Shown: in pieces, positions 18,602-26,790 of the stretch
How positions within the stretch are numbered: position 1 is the stretch's first letter
Layout: the number at the start of each line of letters is the position of its first letter
DNA from: Conexibacter woesei Iso977N
Lineage (GTDB): Bacteria > Actinomycetota > Thermoleophilia > Solirubrobacterales > Solirubrobacteraceae
DNA: 64,000 nt
Direction of reading: 5' to 3'
Assembly (NCBI RefSeq): GCF_000424625.1
Contig: NZ_AUKG01000001.1
Location: 248,001 to 312,000 of the forward strand
Translations under genes and position numbers: made by a program
The notes under the pieces: generated by a model
What the model was told of the DNA's origin: nothing
Database searches by the model: none
What the model saw: only the letters and a program-made list of their open reading frames with translations

Positions 18602-19603
18602 ATGGCCGCAGAACCGCAGACGCCCCGTCGTGAGCACAAGACGCGCTCGCGCTCGAACCCCGGCGGGATGGACGTGCTCACCGTCCTGGGCCCGGATGTC
18701 CTGGACATCAAGGCGCGCAAGCCGAAGTGGTTCAAGGTCCCGATGCCGGGTGGCCCGCGCTACCGCGAGCTGAAGGCCAAGATCGCCGACGACAACCTGC
18801 ACACGGTGTGCCAGGAGGCGGCCTGCCCGAACATCGGCGACTGCTGGGAGCGCGGCACCGCGACGTTCATGATCCTCGGCGACACCTGCACGCGCCGCTG
18901 CGGGTTCTGCCACGTCAAGACCGGCAAGCCGACCTGGAACGACCCGCTGGAGCCCGCGCGCGTCGCCCGCCAGGTCGCCCGGATGGGCCTGCGCCACGCG
19001 GTCATCACGAGCGTCGACCGCGACGACATGCCCGACAAGGGCGCGCACGCGTTCGTCGGCGTGATCCGCCAGATCCGGCGCCAGTCGCCGAACACGAAGA
19101 TCGAGATCCTGACGCCGGACTTCCAGGGCCTCGACATGCCGCTGGCCAAGGTCATCGCCGAGCGCCCGGACGTCTTCAACCACAACGTCGAGGTCGTCCC
19201 GCGCCTCTACCCGATCGCCCGCCGCGGCTCGACCTGGGAGCGCTCGCTGCGCGTCCTGGAGACCGCGAAGGAGATGGGCGGCGAGGCCGTCACGACCAAG
19301 TCGGGGATGATGGTCGGCCTGAGCGAGACGCACGACGAGATCGTCGACGCGCTCGGCCAGCTGCGCGAGAAGGGCGTCCAGGTCATCACGATCGGCCAGT
19401 ACCTGCGCCCGACCGAGAACCACCTGCCGCTCGTCCGCTACTGGGCGCCCGAGGAGTTCGACGCGCTCGCCGCCGCCGGGATGGCGATGGGCTTCGACCA
19501 CGTCGCCGCCGGCCCGCTCGTGCGCTCCTCGTACCACGCCGACGAGCACGTCCCGCAGCCCCAGCCGGGCACCGGCCCGCTGGCCGCAGCCGCCGCCGGG
19601 TAG
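18602..19603 (+). CDS. lipA: lipoyl synthase
   Basis: LipA is a radical SAM enzyme that inserts two sulfurs into protein-bound octanoate. Both iron-sulfur clusters are present: the auxiliary CX4CX5C at Cys70, Cys75 and Cys81 (TVCQEAACPNIGDCW) and the radical SAM CX3CX2C at Cys96, Cys100 and Cys103 (DTCTRRCGFCHVK). The 333-aa length is normal. The final stretch MAMGFDHVAAGPLVRSSYHADEH is typical of the family. Confidence 0.97.
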   Translation: MAAEPQTPRREHKTRSRSNPGGMDVLTVLGPDVLDIKARKPKWFKVPMPGGPRYRELKAKIADDNLHTVCQEAACPNIGDCWERGTATFMILGDTCTRRCGFCHVKTGKPTWNDPLEPARVARQVARMGLRHAVITSVDRDDMPDKGAHAFVGVIRQIRRQSPNTKIEILTPDFQGLDMPLAKVIAERPDVFNHNVEVVPRLYPIARRGSTWERSLRVLETAKEMGGEAVTTKSGMMVGLSETHDEIVDALGQLREKGVQVITIGQYLRPTENHLPLVRYWAPEEFDALAAAGMAMGFDHVAAGPLVRSSYHADEHVPQPQPGTGPLAAAAAG

Positions 19604-19626
19604 CCCGCGAGCCTCACGACCGGCCG

Positions 19627-20370
19627 TTGTTCCCGCTTAAGGACAACATCCCGACGACGCGCTTCCCGATCGTCACGGTCGCGCTGATCGTCATCAACAC
19701 GCTCGTCTACTTCGTGCTGCAGAGGGGTGGGATCCTCAGCGCGCCGCCGGACTCCGGCGTCATCGACTACGGCTGGATCCCCTACGAGATCTCGCACTCC
19801 GGCCAGCAGTGCGTCGCCCAGGGCCAGAACATCGCGTGCGGCGACATCTCCGGCCAGCCGTCGCTGCTCGTGACCGCGTTCACGTCGATGTTCATGCACG
19901 GCTCGATCGTGCACCTCGGCGGCAACATGCTGTTCCTGTGGATCTTCGGCAACAACGTCGAGGACTCGATGGGCCGGATCAAGTTCATCATCTTCTACCT
20001 GCTCGGTGGCCTGGCCGCGCTGGCGCTGCAGACCGTGGTCGACCCGAACTCGGCCGTCCCGACAATCGGCGCGTCGGGCGCGATCGCCGCGGTGCTCGGC
20101 GGCTACATCCTGCTCTACCCGCGGGCGCGCGTCCTGACGGCCGTGATCATCATCCTGTTCTTCACGCTGATCGAGATCCCGGCCATGTGGTTCCTGGTGA
20201 TCTGGTTCGGCGAGCAGCTGCTGCTCGGCGCGCTCGGCCTGACGACGCCGGGCAACAGCGGCGGCGGGGTCGCGTACTTCGCCCACATCGGCGGGTTCGC
20301 GTTCGGGCTCCTGGCGATCCGGGCGTTCGCGCACCGCCGCAACGACACCTACGCGGCGACGACCGCCTGA
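19627..20370 (+). CDS. rhomboid-family intramembrane serine protease
   Basis: The 247-aa membrane protein begins MFPLKDNIPTTRFP, the usual rhomboid opening, and has six or so hydrophobic segments. The catalytic dyad is complete: Ser150 in TIGASGAIAAVLGGY and His220 in FAHIGGFAFG. The helix-2 motif MFMHGSIVHLGGNMLFLWIFG is also intact. A periplasm-side loop (residues 34-80) carries two Cys that could pair. The start is a TTG, supported by the family N-terminus. Substrates are unknown. Confidence 0.92.
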   Translation: MFPLKDNIPTTRFPIVTVALIVINTLVYFVLQRGGILSAPPDSGVIDYGWIPYEISHSGQQCVAQGQNIACGDISGQPSLLVTAFTSMFMHGSIVHLGGNMLFLWIFGNNVEDSMGRIKFIIFYLLGGLAALALQTVVDPNSAVPTIGASGAIAAVLGGYILLYPRARVLTAVIIILFFTLIEIPAMWFLVIWFGEQLLLGALGLTTPGNSGGGVAYFAHIGGFAFGLLAIRAFAHRRNDTYAATTA

Positions 20371-20377
20371 CGCGCCG

Positions 20378-21334
20378 ATGCGACGCCGTTCCGTTGTCAT
20401 AGTCCTTGCGTTGCTCGCCGCGGCGCTCGCCGCGCTCGCCGCCGGCTGCGGGACCAACGGGTCGACCCCGACCACCAGGGGCAACGGCGTGCCCCGGGAG
20501 CCGCTCCAGGTCTCCAACGGCCCCGTCGCCGCGTCGCCGGGCACGAGCCCGCTGACGCTCCAGCTCACCACCGGCCAGCCCGACCCGGTCCAGATCAGGT
20601 TCGGCAGGCAGCCCCGCGCCGGCCTGCTGTTCGACCTCGACACCGGGAAGATCCTGTGGCGCAAGGACCCGACCCGGATCCTGCCGATCGCCTCGGTGAC
20701 CAAGATGATGACCGCGCTGGTCGTCACCGACAACGTCAGGCAGGGCGCCAAGGTCAAGGTGACCAAGGAGGCGCTGGCCTACCAGGGCTCCGGCGTCGGC
20801 GTGCTGCCCAAGGGCAAGTGGGTCGGGCTCTCCGCGATGTTGTACGGGTTGCTGCTGCCGTCCGGCAACGACGCGGCGATCGCGCTGGCCCAGCGCACCG
20901 CCAGGACCGTCCCGAGGTTCGTCGCGATGATGAACGAGCGCGCGCATCAGATGGGCCTGACGTGCACGCACTACTCGACGCCGAGCGGCTTCACCGACGC
21001 CGGCAACCACTCGTGCGCCGCCGACCTCGCGGTCGAGGCCCGCGCGATCCTCGACAACAGGCGCGTCGCGACGATCGTCAGGCACCGCAGCGCGGTCCTG
21101 CCGTTCCCGATCAAGGGCGGCAGGTTGTACTTGTACAACCACAACCCGCTGTTGAAGGACAACTACCCGGGCACGCTCGGGATCAAGACCGGCTTCACCG
21201 ACGCGGCGGGCAGGTGCCTGGTCGCCGCCGTCGAGCGCAACGGCCGCCGCCTCGGCGTCGTCCTGCTGCACTCGCCCGACATCGGCGGACAGGCCGAGAA
21301 GCTGTTCGACCGCGGCTTCCGCGCCATCGGCTGA
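20378..21334 (+). CDS. D-alanyl-D-alanine carboxypeptidase (S11), lipoprotein
   Basis: This penicillin-binding protein trims the terminal D-Ala of peptidoglycan peptides. All three active-site motifs are present: SVTK (Ser106-Lys109), SGN (162-164) and KTG (270-272). The N-terminus has a hydrophobic core and lipobox LAAGC (Cys24), so the enzyme is anchored by lipid, not by the C-terminal helix common in DacA. At 318 aa it is a one-domain form without the C-terminal beta domain. Confidence 0.93.
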   Translation: MRRRSVVIVLALLAAALAALAAGCGTNGSTPTTRGNGVPREPLQVSNGPVAASPGTSPLTLQLTTGQPDPVQIRFGRQPRAGLLFDLDTGKILWRKDPTRILPIASVTKMMTALVVTDNVRQGAKVKVTKEALAYQGSGVGVLPKGKWVGLSAMLYGLLLPSGNDAAIALAQRTARTVPRFVAMMNERAHQMGLTCTHYSTPSGFTDAGNHSCAADLAVEARAILDNRRVATIVRHRSAVLPFPIKGGRLYLYNHNPLLKDNYPGTLGIKTGFTDAAGRCLVAAVERNGRRLGVVLLHSPDIGGQAEKLFDRGFRAIG

Positions 21335-21362
21335 ACGTCCAGTTCCGGGTTCAGCCGGGAGT

Positions 21363-21380
21363 CGGGATGCCGACATCCCG
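21363..21380. promoter_or_regulatory. 7-bp hairpin just before the GGDEF gene
   Basis: CGGGATG/CATCCCG with a 4-base loop lies between a possible GGGAG ribosome site (21357-21361) and the ATG at 21386, and 29 bp after the carboxypeptidase stop. It could end the upstream transcript or modulate translation of the GGDEF gene. Confidence 0.35.
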
Positions 21381-21385
21381 GATCG

Positions 21386-23233
21386 ATGGCGATCCTGCCT
21401 CCGATCCCGCCCAACGAGGCCGAGCGCCTCGCGGCCCTGCGCCGGCTGAACCTCCTGGACTCGGAGGCCGACCCCGCCTACCAGGCGCTGGCCGAGCTGG
21501 CCGCGTCGCTGCTGGGCACGCCGATCGCGGCGATCAGCCTGATCGACGCCGACCGCCAGTGGACGAAGGCCGGCGTCGGGCTCGTGCACGGCGACCAGGA
21601 CCCGCGCGACATCGCGTTCTGCGCGCACACGATCGCCGCCGACACCGACCCGTGGGTGATCGACGACGCCGCGGCCGACCCCGACTTCGCCGACAACCCG
21701 CTGGTCACCGGCGGCCGTGTCGGCTTCTACGCGGGCGCGCCGGTCCGGACCGCCGACGGCCACGCGATCGGCACGCTGTGCGTGATCGACCCGACGCCGC
21801 GGACGCTCGACGACGCCGGGCGCCAGACGCTGCGCACGCTCGCCGCCGCCGTGTCCGCGCACGTCGAGGTGCGCCGCCAGACGATCGCCGCCGCCGAGCG
21901 CCACGCCGAGCTGCGCGCGGTCCTGGAGCACTCGCCCGACGCGTTCCTGCGCTGCGACGCCGAGTCCACCATCCTGGAGATCAACGCCCGCTGCGAGCGC
22001 CTGCTCGGGTGGGACCGCGACGCGCTCGTCGGGCTGCGCGCGGTCGACGTGATCCTGCCGCTCGCCGACCGCGAGCAGCACCTCGCCAACCTCGCGACGG
22101 CCGAGCGCACGCACGGCATCGACGGCATCCCGCACGAGCCGGCCGAGTTCACGGTCCGCCACCGCGACGCCTCCACGTTCCCGGTCGAGCTGTCGATCGG
22201 CGCGACCCCGGGCCCGGACGGCATCCGCTTCAACATCTTCCTGCGCGACATCACCGAGCGCGTCGAGCGCCGGACCGAGCGCGCCCAGGAGACCGAGGGC
22301 CTGGCCGCGCTGGCCGAGGTCACCTCGCGCCTGGCCCGCGGCCTCGACGACGCCGAGCTGCGCGACCAGCTCTGCCACGCCGCGGTCAAGGTCGCCTCCG
22401 GCGCCGAGGCGATGCTGTTGGTCGCCGACGGCGACGGCGTCCTGAGCGTCACCGGCGCGACCGACCCGGCCTGGAACGGCATCCGGATCGAGCACGAGAC
22501 CAAGTCGCTGGCGCGCGAGGCCCACCGCGCCCGCGCGATGCGCTTCACCGCCGACACCGCCGCCGAGGGCTGGACGGTCGCCGCCGAGCACGGCATGCGC
22601 TCGACGGTCATGCAGCCGATCATGGTCGACGGCCGCTGCCTCGGCGTCCTGTCGGTCCTCTGGCGCGAGCACCGCCCGGTGCTCGGCGAGCGCACCGAGC
22701 GCCTGCTCGGCCTGCTCGCCCACGAGGCGTCGACCGCGTTCGCCCGGACCGCGCTGTTCGCGCGCCTGGCCGAGCAGTCGCGGACCGACGCGCTGACCGG
22801 CGTCCTGAACCGCCGCGCGCTCGACGACGAGCTGCACCTGGCGCTGCTCAACGCGCGCCGCGACGGCGCCGCGGTCTCGGTCGCCGTGCTCGACCTCGAC
22901 CACTTCAAGAACTACAACGACACCCACGGCCACTCCGCGGGCGACACGCTGCTGAAGGGCGCGTGCGCCGCGTGGAGCGAGACGCTGCGCTCCGGCGACG
23001 TGCTCGCCCGCTTCGGCGGCGAGGAGTTCGTGGTGGTCCTGCCGGGCTGCGCGTCGGCCGACGCCGGCACGCTGATCGACCGCCTCCGCAGCGTCACGCC
23101 GGGCGGCCAGACCTGCTCGGCCGGCGTCGCGTCCTGGAACGGCTCCGAGGCGATCGGCGACCTGCTCGAGCGCGCCGACCAGGCGCTCTACCGCGCCAAG
23201 GGCGCGGGCCGCGACCAGGTCGCGCTCGCCTAA
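21386..23233 (+). CDS. GAF-PAS-GAF-GGDEF diguanylate cyclase
   Basis: The 615-aa soluble signalling protein has a GAF domain (about 20-165; LLGTPIAAISLIDADRQW, RDIAFCAHTI), a PAS domain (about 175-290; LEHSPDAFLRCDAES), a second GAF (about 300-450) and a C-terminal GGDEF domain (about 455-615). The active-site motif is GGEEF (544-548), preceded by LDLDHFKNYNDTHGHSAGD, so cyclic-di-GMP synthesis is likely. The family inhibitory RxxD site is not evident at the usual place. No membrane segment is present, so a cytoplasmic cue is sensed. Confidence 0.92.
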   Translation: MAILPPIPPNEAERLAALRRLNLLDSEADPAYQALAELAASLLGTPIAAISLIDADRQWTKAGVGLVHGDQDPRDIAFCAHTIAADTDPWVIDDAAADPDFADNPLVTGGRVGFYAGAPVRTADGHAIGTLCVIDPTPRTLDDAGRQTLRTLAAAVSAHVEVRRQTIAAAERHAELRAVLEHSPDAFLRCDAESTILEINARCERLLGWDRDALVGLRAVDVILPLADREQHLANLATAERTHGIDGIPHEPAEFTVRHRDASTFPVELSIGATPGPDGIRFNIFLRDITERVERRTERAQETEGLAALAEVTSRLARGLDDAELRDQLCHAAVKVASGAEAMLLVADGDGVLSVTGATDPAWNGIRIEHETKSLAREAHRARAMRFTADTAAEGWTVAAEHGMRSTVMQPIMVDGRCLGVLSVLWREHRPVLGERTERLLGLLAHEASTAFARTALFARLAEQSRTDALTGVLNRRALDDELHLALLNARRDGAAVSVAVLDLDHFKNYNDTHGHSAGDTLLKGACAAWSETLRSGDVLARFGGEEFVVVLPGCASADAGTLIDRLRSVTPGGQTCSAGVASWNGSEAIGDLLERADQALYRAKGAGRDQVALA

Positions 23234-23281
23234 CGCTCGCGGAGACAACGGCGGTGCCGTAAGGTCCGCGCTCCAATCGAC

Positions 23282-23295
23282 TGGCTGGTCAGCCA
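23282..23295. promoter_or_regulatory. candidate operator upstream of acyl-CoA dehydrogenase genes
   Basis: TGGCTG-GT-CAGCCA forms a 6-bp dyad with a 2-base centre, 21 bp before the GTG of the first acyl-CoA dehydrogenase. It is followed by AGGAGGAG, which is the ribosome-binding site. The dyad could bind a TetR/FadR-type regulator. Confidence 0.35.
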
Positions 23296-23316
23296 ACTCA
23301 GGAGGAGCGAGAGAGC

Positions 23317-24537
23317 GTGGATCTCAACGACACGCCCGAGCAGGCCGCGTACCGCGAGAAGGTCCGGGGTTGGCTCGAGCAGCACAGGGCCGAGGCGCCC
23401 GCGGCGCGTTCGACGCGCGCCGGGGCCGAGGACGAGTCCTACCTGGCGGCGCGGCGCGCGTGGCAGGGCAGGCTGGCCGAGGGCGGGCTGGCCGGCGTCA
23501 CGTGGCCGCAGGAGTTCGGCGGCCAGGGCCTCGGGCCGCTGGAGCAGGTCATCGTCAACCAGGAGCTCGGGCGCGCGCAGGTGCCGGGGATCCTCGACGT
23601 CATCGGCCTCGGCATGCTCGGCCCGTGCCTGATCGCGCACGGCACCGACGAGCAGAAGACGCGCTACCTCGGCCCGCTGCTGCACGGCGACGAGGTCTGG
23701 TGCCAGCTCTTCAGCGAGCCCGCCGCCGGCTCCGACCTGGCCGCCGTCCAGGCGCGCGCGGTCGTGCAGGACGACGGCTCGTTCGTGCTCAACGGCCAGA
23801 AGGTCTGGACCACGAACGCGCAGTTCTCGTCCTACGGCCTGCTGCTCGCGCGCACCAACCCGGACGTCCCGAAGCACAAGGGCATGACCCTGTTCATCGT
23901 GGACATGAACGCGCCGGGCGTGACCACCCGCGGTCTGCGGCAGATCAGCGGCGAGGCCGAGTTCAACGAGGTCTTCTTCGACGACGTCAGGATCCCGGCC
24001 GAGAACGTGGTCGGCGGCGTCGACAACGGCTGGGGCACCGCGCTGACCGTCCTGATGTTCGAGCGGCTGACGATCGGCCTGGGCTCGGAGGGCTTCGGCT
24101 ACAACGCCGACCGCTTCGCCCGCGCGCTGGCGTCCGACCCGGTCGCGGCCAGGGACAAGGCGGTGCGCAAGACGCTGGGCGAGATCGGCACCGACCTGCT
24201 CGCGCTGCGCTTCGGCAGCTACCGCACGCTCAGCGCGCTGCAGCAGGGCCAGATCCCGGGGCCGGAGTCCGGGCTGGCGAAGGTGACGACGGTCAACGCG
24301 GCGATCGCCGCGGGCGACCTGATCGCCGACGTCCTCGGCCCGGACGCGTTGGACGAGGACTCGGAGTGGGCCTACATGATCTCGTTCCTGCCGGGGCTGA
24401 AGTCCGCGGGCGGGACCGAGCAGATCCTGCGCAACACGATCGGCGAGCGGGTGCTCGGCCTGCCGCCGGAGCCGCGGCTGGACAAGGGGATCCCGTTCTC
24501 CGAGCTCCGCGCCAAGGAGAAGGAGGCGGTGGCTTAG
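23317..24537 (+). CDS. acyl-CoA dehydrogenase
   Basis: The 406-aa flavoprotein has the ACAD signatures LAGVTWPQEFGGQGLGPLEQVI, QLFSEPAAGSDLAAVQARA, VLNGQKVWTTNAQFSSYGLL and, at the C-terminus, GGTEQILRNTIGERVLGLP. It is expected to oxidise an acyl-CoA thioester at C2-C3 with FAD. The chain-length specificity cannot be told. It is immediately followed, with no gap, by a second ACAD gene, as in heteromeric acyl-CoA dehydrogenases of actinobacterial lipid or sterol breakdown (the FadE-FadE alpha2beta2 type). The GTG start is preceded by AGGAGGAG. Confidence 0.93.
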   Translation: MDLNDTPEQAAYREKVRGWLEQHRAEAPAARSTRAGAEDESYLAARRAWQGRLAEGGLAGVTWPQEFGGQGLGPLEQVIVNQELGRAQVPGILDVIGLGMLGPCLIAHGTDEQKTRYLGPLLHGDEVWCQLFSEPAAGSDLAAVQARAVVQDDGSFVLNGQKVWTTNAQFSSYGLLLARTNPDVPKHKGMTLFIVDMNAPGVTTRGLRQISGEAEFNEVFFDDVRIPAENVVGGVDNGWGTALTVLMFERLTIGLGSEGFGYNADRFARALASDPVAARDKAVRKTLGEIGTDLLALRFGSYRTLSALQQGQIPGPESGLAKVTTVNAAIAAGDLIADVLGPDALDEDSEWAYMISFLPGLKSAGGTEQILRNTIGERVLGLPPEPRLDKGIPFSELRAKEKEAVA

Positions 24538-25647
24538 ATGGACCTCTCACTGACCGACGAGCAGGAGTTCCTGCGCGAGGCCGCCCGCGGGACGCTGGCG
24601 CGCTTCAGGGTGATCGAGGCGGCGCGCGAGGCGCTCGACAACGGGCTGGGCGAGCTGCCCGACCTCTGGCCCGCCGCGCGCGAGGCCGGCTGGGCCGGGC
24701 TGCTGATCTCCGAGGAGCACGGCGGCGCGGGCCTCGGCGTCTTCGACGCGATGCTCGTGGCCGAGGAGACCGGGCGTGTCCTGGCGCCGGTCCCGTTGTT
24801 GGGGTTGTTGCCGGCGACGTCGATCCTCGACGCCTCCGGCGACGAGCGCTGCGCCGCGGTCGCGGCCGGCGAGCTGCGACCGGTGTGGATCCCCACGCGG
24901 CCGCCGGGCGACCTGGAGGCCAACTGGACCGTGGACGGTCCGGGCGCCGCCCGCCCCACCGCGCCCGTCATCGAGGGCGACGGCGACACGGTCCGCGTGA
25001 CCGGCCGCGCCGCGTTCGTCCCCGACGCGCCCGGCGCCGATCTGCTGATCGTCGTCGGCGTGGACGGCACGGTCGCGGCGGTCGAGGCCGGCGCCGAGGG
25101 CGTCACCGTCGAGCAGGTCGTCCGCTACGACGTCACCCGCGCGCTGGCGCACGTGACGCTGGAGAACGCGCAAGGCGTACGCCTTGCTGTCGACGCCGGC
25201 GTCGCAGCCGACGCCTGGTACGTCGCGCAGGCCCTGATCGCCGCCGAGGCGGTCGGGACCGTCCAGACGACGCTGGCGATGAGCGTCCAGTACGCCAAGG
25301 AGCGGTTCACGTTCGGGCGCGCGATCGGCAGCTACCAGGCGGTCAAGCACGAGCTCACCGAGGTGCTCCGGCGCCTGGAGAACTCGCGCTCGCTGCTGTT
25401 CTACGCGGGCTGGGCGCGGGACTCCGCGCCGGAGGAGTTCGCGCTCGCCGCGAGCGCCGCGCGCAGCGCCGCCGGGGCCGCGCTGGACTTCGCGGCACGG
25501 TCCAACATCAACGTGCACGGCGGCATCGGCGCGACGTGGGAGCACGACGCGCCGCTGTACTTCCGGCGCGCCCAGTTGACCCGCCGGCTGGTCGGCGGGC
25601 ACGGCGACGCGACCGATCGCGTGGCCGAACGGCTCCTCGCAGCCTGA
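24538..25647 (+). CDS. acyl-CoA dehydrogenase, second subunit-like
   Basis: The 369-aa protein starts at the base after the preceding stop. It has the ACAD fold (LSLTDEQEFLREAARGTLARF, AGLLISEEHGGAGLGVFDAMLVAEETGRVLAPVPLL, FTFGRAIGSYQAVKHELTEVLRRLENSRSLLFYAGWA, SNINVHGGIGATWEHDAPLYFRRA). The middle strand domain is short and divergent (residues 105-200), which suits the non-catalytic partner in a heteromeric FadE pair. FAD and active-site details cannot be assigned with certainty. Confidence 0.9.
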   Translation: MDLSLTDEQEFLREAARGTLARFRVIEAAREALDNGLGELPDLWPAAREAGWAGLLISEEHGGAGLGVFDAMLVAEETGRVLAPVPLLGLLPATSILDASGDERCAAVAAGELRPVWIPTRPPGDLEANWTVDGPGAARPTAPVIEGDGDTVRVTGRAAFVPDAPGADLLIVVGVDGTVAAVEAGAEGVTVEQVVRYDVTRALAHVTLENAQGVRLAVDAGVAADAWYVAQALIAAEAVGTVQTTLAMSVQYAKERFTFGRAIGSYQAVKHELTEVLRRLENSRSLLFYAGWARDSAPEEFALAASAARSAAGAALDFAARSNINVHGGIGATWEHDAPLYFRRAQLTRRLVGGHGDATDRVAERLLAA

Positions 25648-25664
25648 GTGCAGATACCCCCTGG

Positions 25665-25690
25665 GCCGGTGGGAAACCCTTCCCACCGGC
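25665..25690 (+). terminator. 10-bp hairpin after the acyl-CoA dehydrogenase genes
   Basis: GCCGGTGGGA/TCCCACCGGC is a perfect 10-bp stem with a 6-base loop, 17 bp downstream of the ACAD stop. No T-run follows. It could be the operon end or part of the leader region before the cold-shock gene. Confidence 0.5.
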
Positions 25691-25825
25691 GCTGAGGGTT
25701 GCTACGGTGCCGCGCGAAAGGCCCGATTCCGGGCTCCAGAGCAGCGTGTTGGCGTCGCAGGTGGTAGGTCCGCAGTGGCTCCCTCAGCGTCCGCAGCACA
25801 AGTACAACATGGGGAGTTGCAGCAC

Positions 25826-26029
25826 ATGGCACAGGGCGTCGTGAAGTGGTTCAGCGATGAGAAGGGGTTCGGGTTCATCACGCCGGACGAGTCCGGCAAG
25901 GACCTCTTCGTCCATCACAGCGACATCGAGGCGGACGGCTTCCGCACGCTCGCCGAGGGCGCGCGCGTGGAGTACAGCACCGAGGCCGGGGCCAAGGGCC
26001 CGAAGGCCGTCGGCGTCCGTCCCCTCTAG
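25826..26029 (+). CDS. cspA: cold-shock protein
   Basis: The 67-aa single cold-shock domain has both RNA-binding motifs: KGFGFITPD (RNP1) and DLFVHHSDI (RNP2). It begins MAQGVVKWFSDE, which is the family start, so upstream in-frame starts such as 25775 are not used. GGGGAG lies 10 bp before the ATG. It acts as a single-stranded nucleic-acid chaperone. The 178-bp gap upstream could encode a long leader, a common feature of csp regulation. Confidence 0.95.
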   Translation: MAQGVVKWFSDEKGFGFITPDESGKDLFVHHSDIEADGFRTLAEGARVEYSTEAGAKGPKAVGVRPL

Positions 26030-26092
26030 GGACGCAGAACATCACGCTGCCGCCGTCCGCCGGAGCAGGCGGGCGGCGCGCAGTCGCTGTCG

Positions 26093-26719
26093 CTAGGCGA
26101 AACGCCGGCGCGCCCGTGGGGCGTGCAGGAGCGTGCGCATCGCGCGCCAGCCGCGGCTCGGCGCGTCCGGGTCCTGGGCCAGGTGACGCGCCTGGTTGGT
26201 GCCCATCGCGATCGCGTTCATCGTGAACGCGACGTCGTCGGCGCGGGTCCCGCGCGGAAGGTCGCCGGCGGCGATCGCGGCCTGCGCCTCGCGCGCCAGG
26301 ACGCGCAGCCACTCCTCGTGCTGGGCGCGGATCGCCTCGCGCACGCGGCCGGGACGGTCGTCGAACTCGCACGAGGCGGCGGTGATGAAGCAGCCGCCGG
26401 GGAAGACGTCGCGGGCCAGGTAGGACATCCACGCGTCGGCGATCGCCAGCAGGCGCTTGCGCCCGGGCTCCGGCGCGACCGCCGCGGCGCGGTCCCAGAC
26501 CTCGCGCTTGTAGACGGCGCGCGCGGCCGAGAGCGCGGCCAGCTGCAGCTCCTCCTTGGTGCCGAAGTGCCCGATCACGCCGGCCTTCGACATGTCCAGG
26601 TCGGTCGCCAGGCGCCCGATCGTCAGGCCCTCCAGCCCCTCGACGGACGCGACGGCGACCGAGCGGTCGATGATCGACGCGCGGGTCAGCGCGGCGTCGG
26701 CGGCGGAGCGGCGGGGCAT
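26093..26719 (-). CDS. TetR-family transcriptional regulator
   Basis: The 208-aa protein has an N-terminal TetR helix-turn-helix (ASIIDRSVAVASVEGLEGLTIGRLATDLDMSKAGVIGHFGTKEEL) and an all-helical C-terminal domain of TetR_C type (YKREVWDRAAA, FPGGCFITAASCEFDDRPG, resembling the group near AcrR/YxaF). It is divergent from the MBL-fold gene at 26791, and an inverted repeat lies between them, so it probably represses that gene and itself. The ligand is unknown. Confidence 0.9.
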   Translation of the reverse strand: MPRRSAADAALTRASIIDRSVAVASVEGLEGLTIGRLATDLDMSKAGVIGHFGTKEELQLAALSAARAVYKREVWDRAAAVAPEPGRKRLLAIADAWMSYLARDVFPGGCFITAASCEFDDRPGRVREAIRAQHEEWLRVLAREAQAAIAAGDLPRGTRADDVAFTMNAIAMGTNQARHLAQDPDAPSRGWRAMRTLLHAPRARRRFA

Positions 26720-26740
26720 GACAGACGTCAGCTTACCGAT

Positions 26741-26774
26741 CGACCGGTCGCTATTGACATAGCGAACGACCGGT
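26741..26774. promoter_or_regulatory. candidate TetR operator
   Basis: The gap between the divergent genes carries CGACCGGTCG (26741-26750), a perfect 10-bp palindrome, and CGACCGGT again at 26767-26774. ATAGCGA at 26759-26765 is the reverse complement of TCGCTAT at 26748-26754. These repeats bracket the -35 element of the rightward gene. Confidence 0.5.
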
Positions 26775-26782
26775 AGTTAAGT
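26754..26782 (+). promoter_or_regulatory. promoter of the MBL-fold gene
   Basis: TTGACA at 26754-26759 is a perfect -35 element. With a 17-bp spacer it is followed by TTAAGT at 26777-26782, which ends 8 nt before the ATG at 26791, so the message would be leaderless. The sequence overlaps the candidate operator. Confidence 0.6.
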
Positions 26783-26790
26783 GCTGGCGC

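Noticed and set aside
20162-23296. A 1044-codon leftward frame
   Set aside because: It is antisense to the carboxypeptidase and GGDEF genes and is a by-product of high GC.
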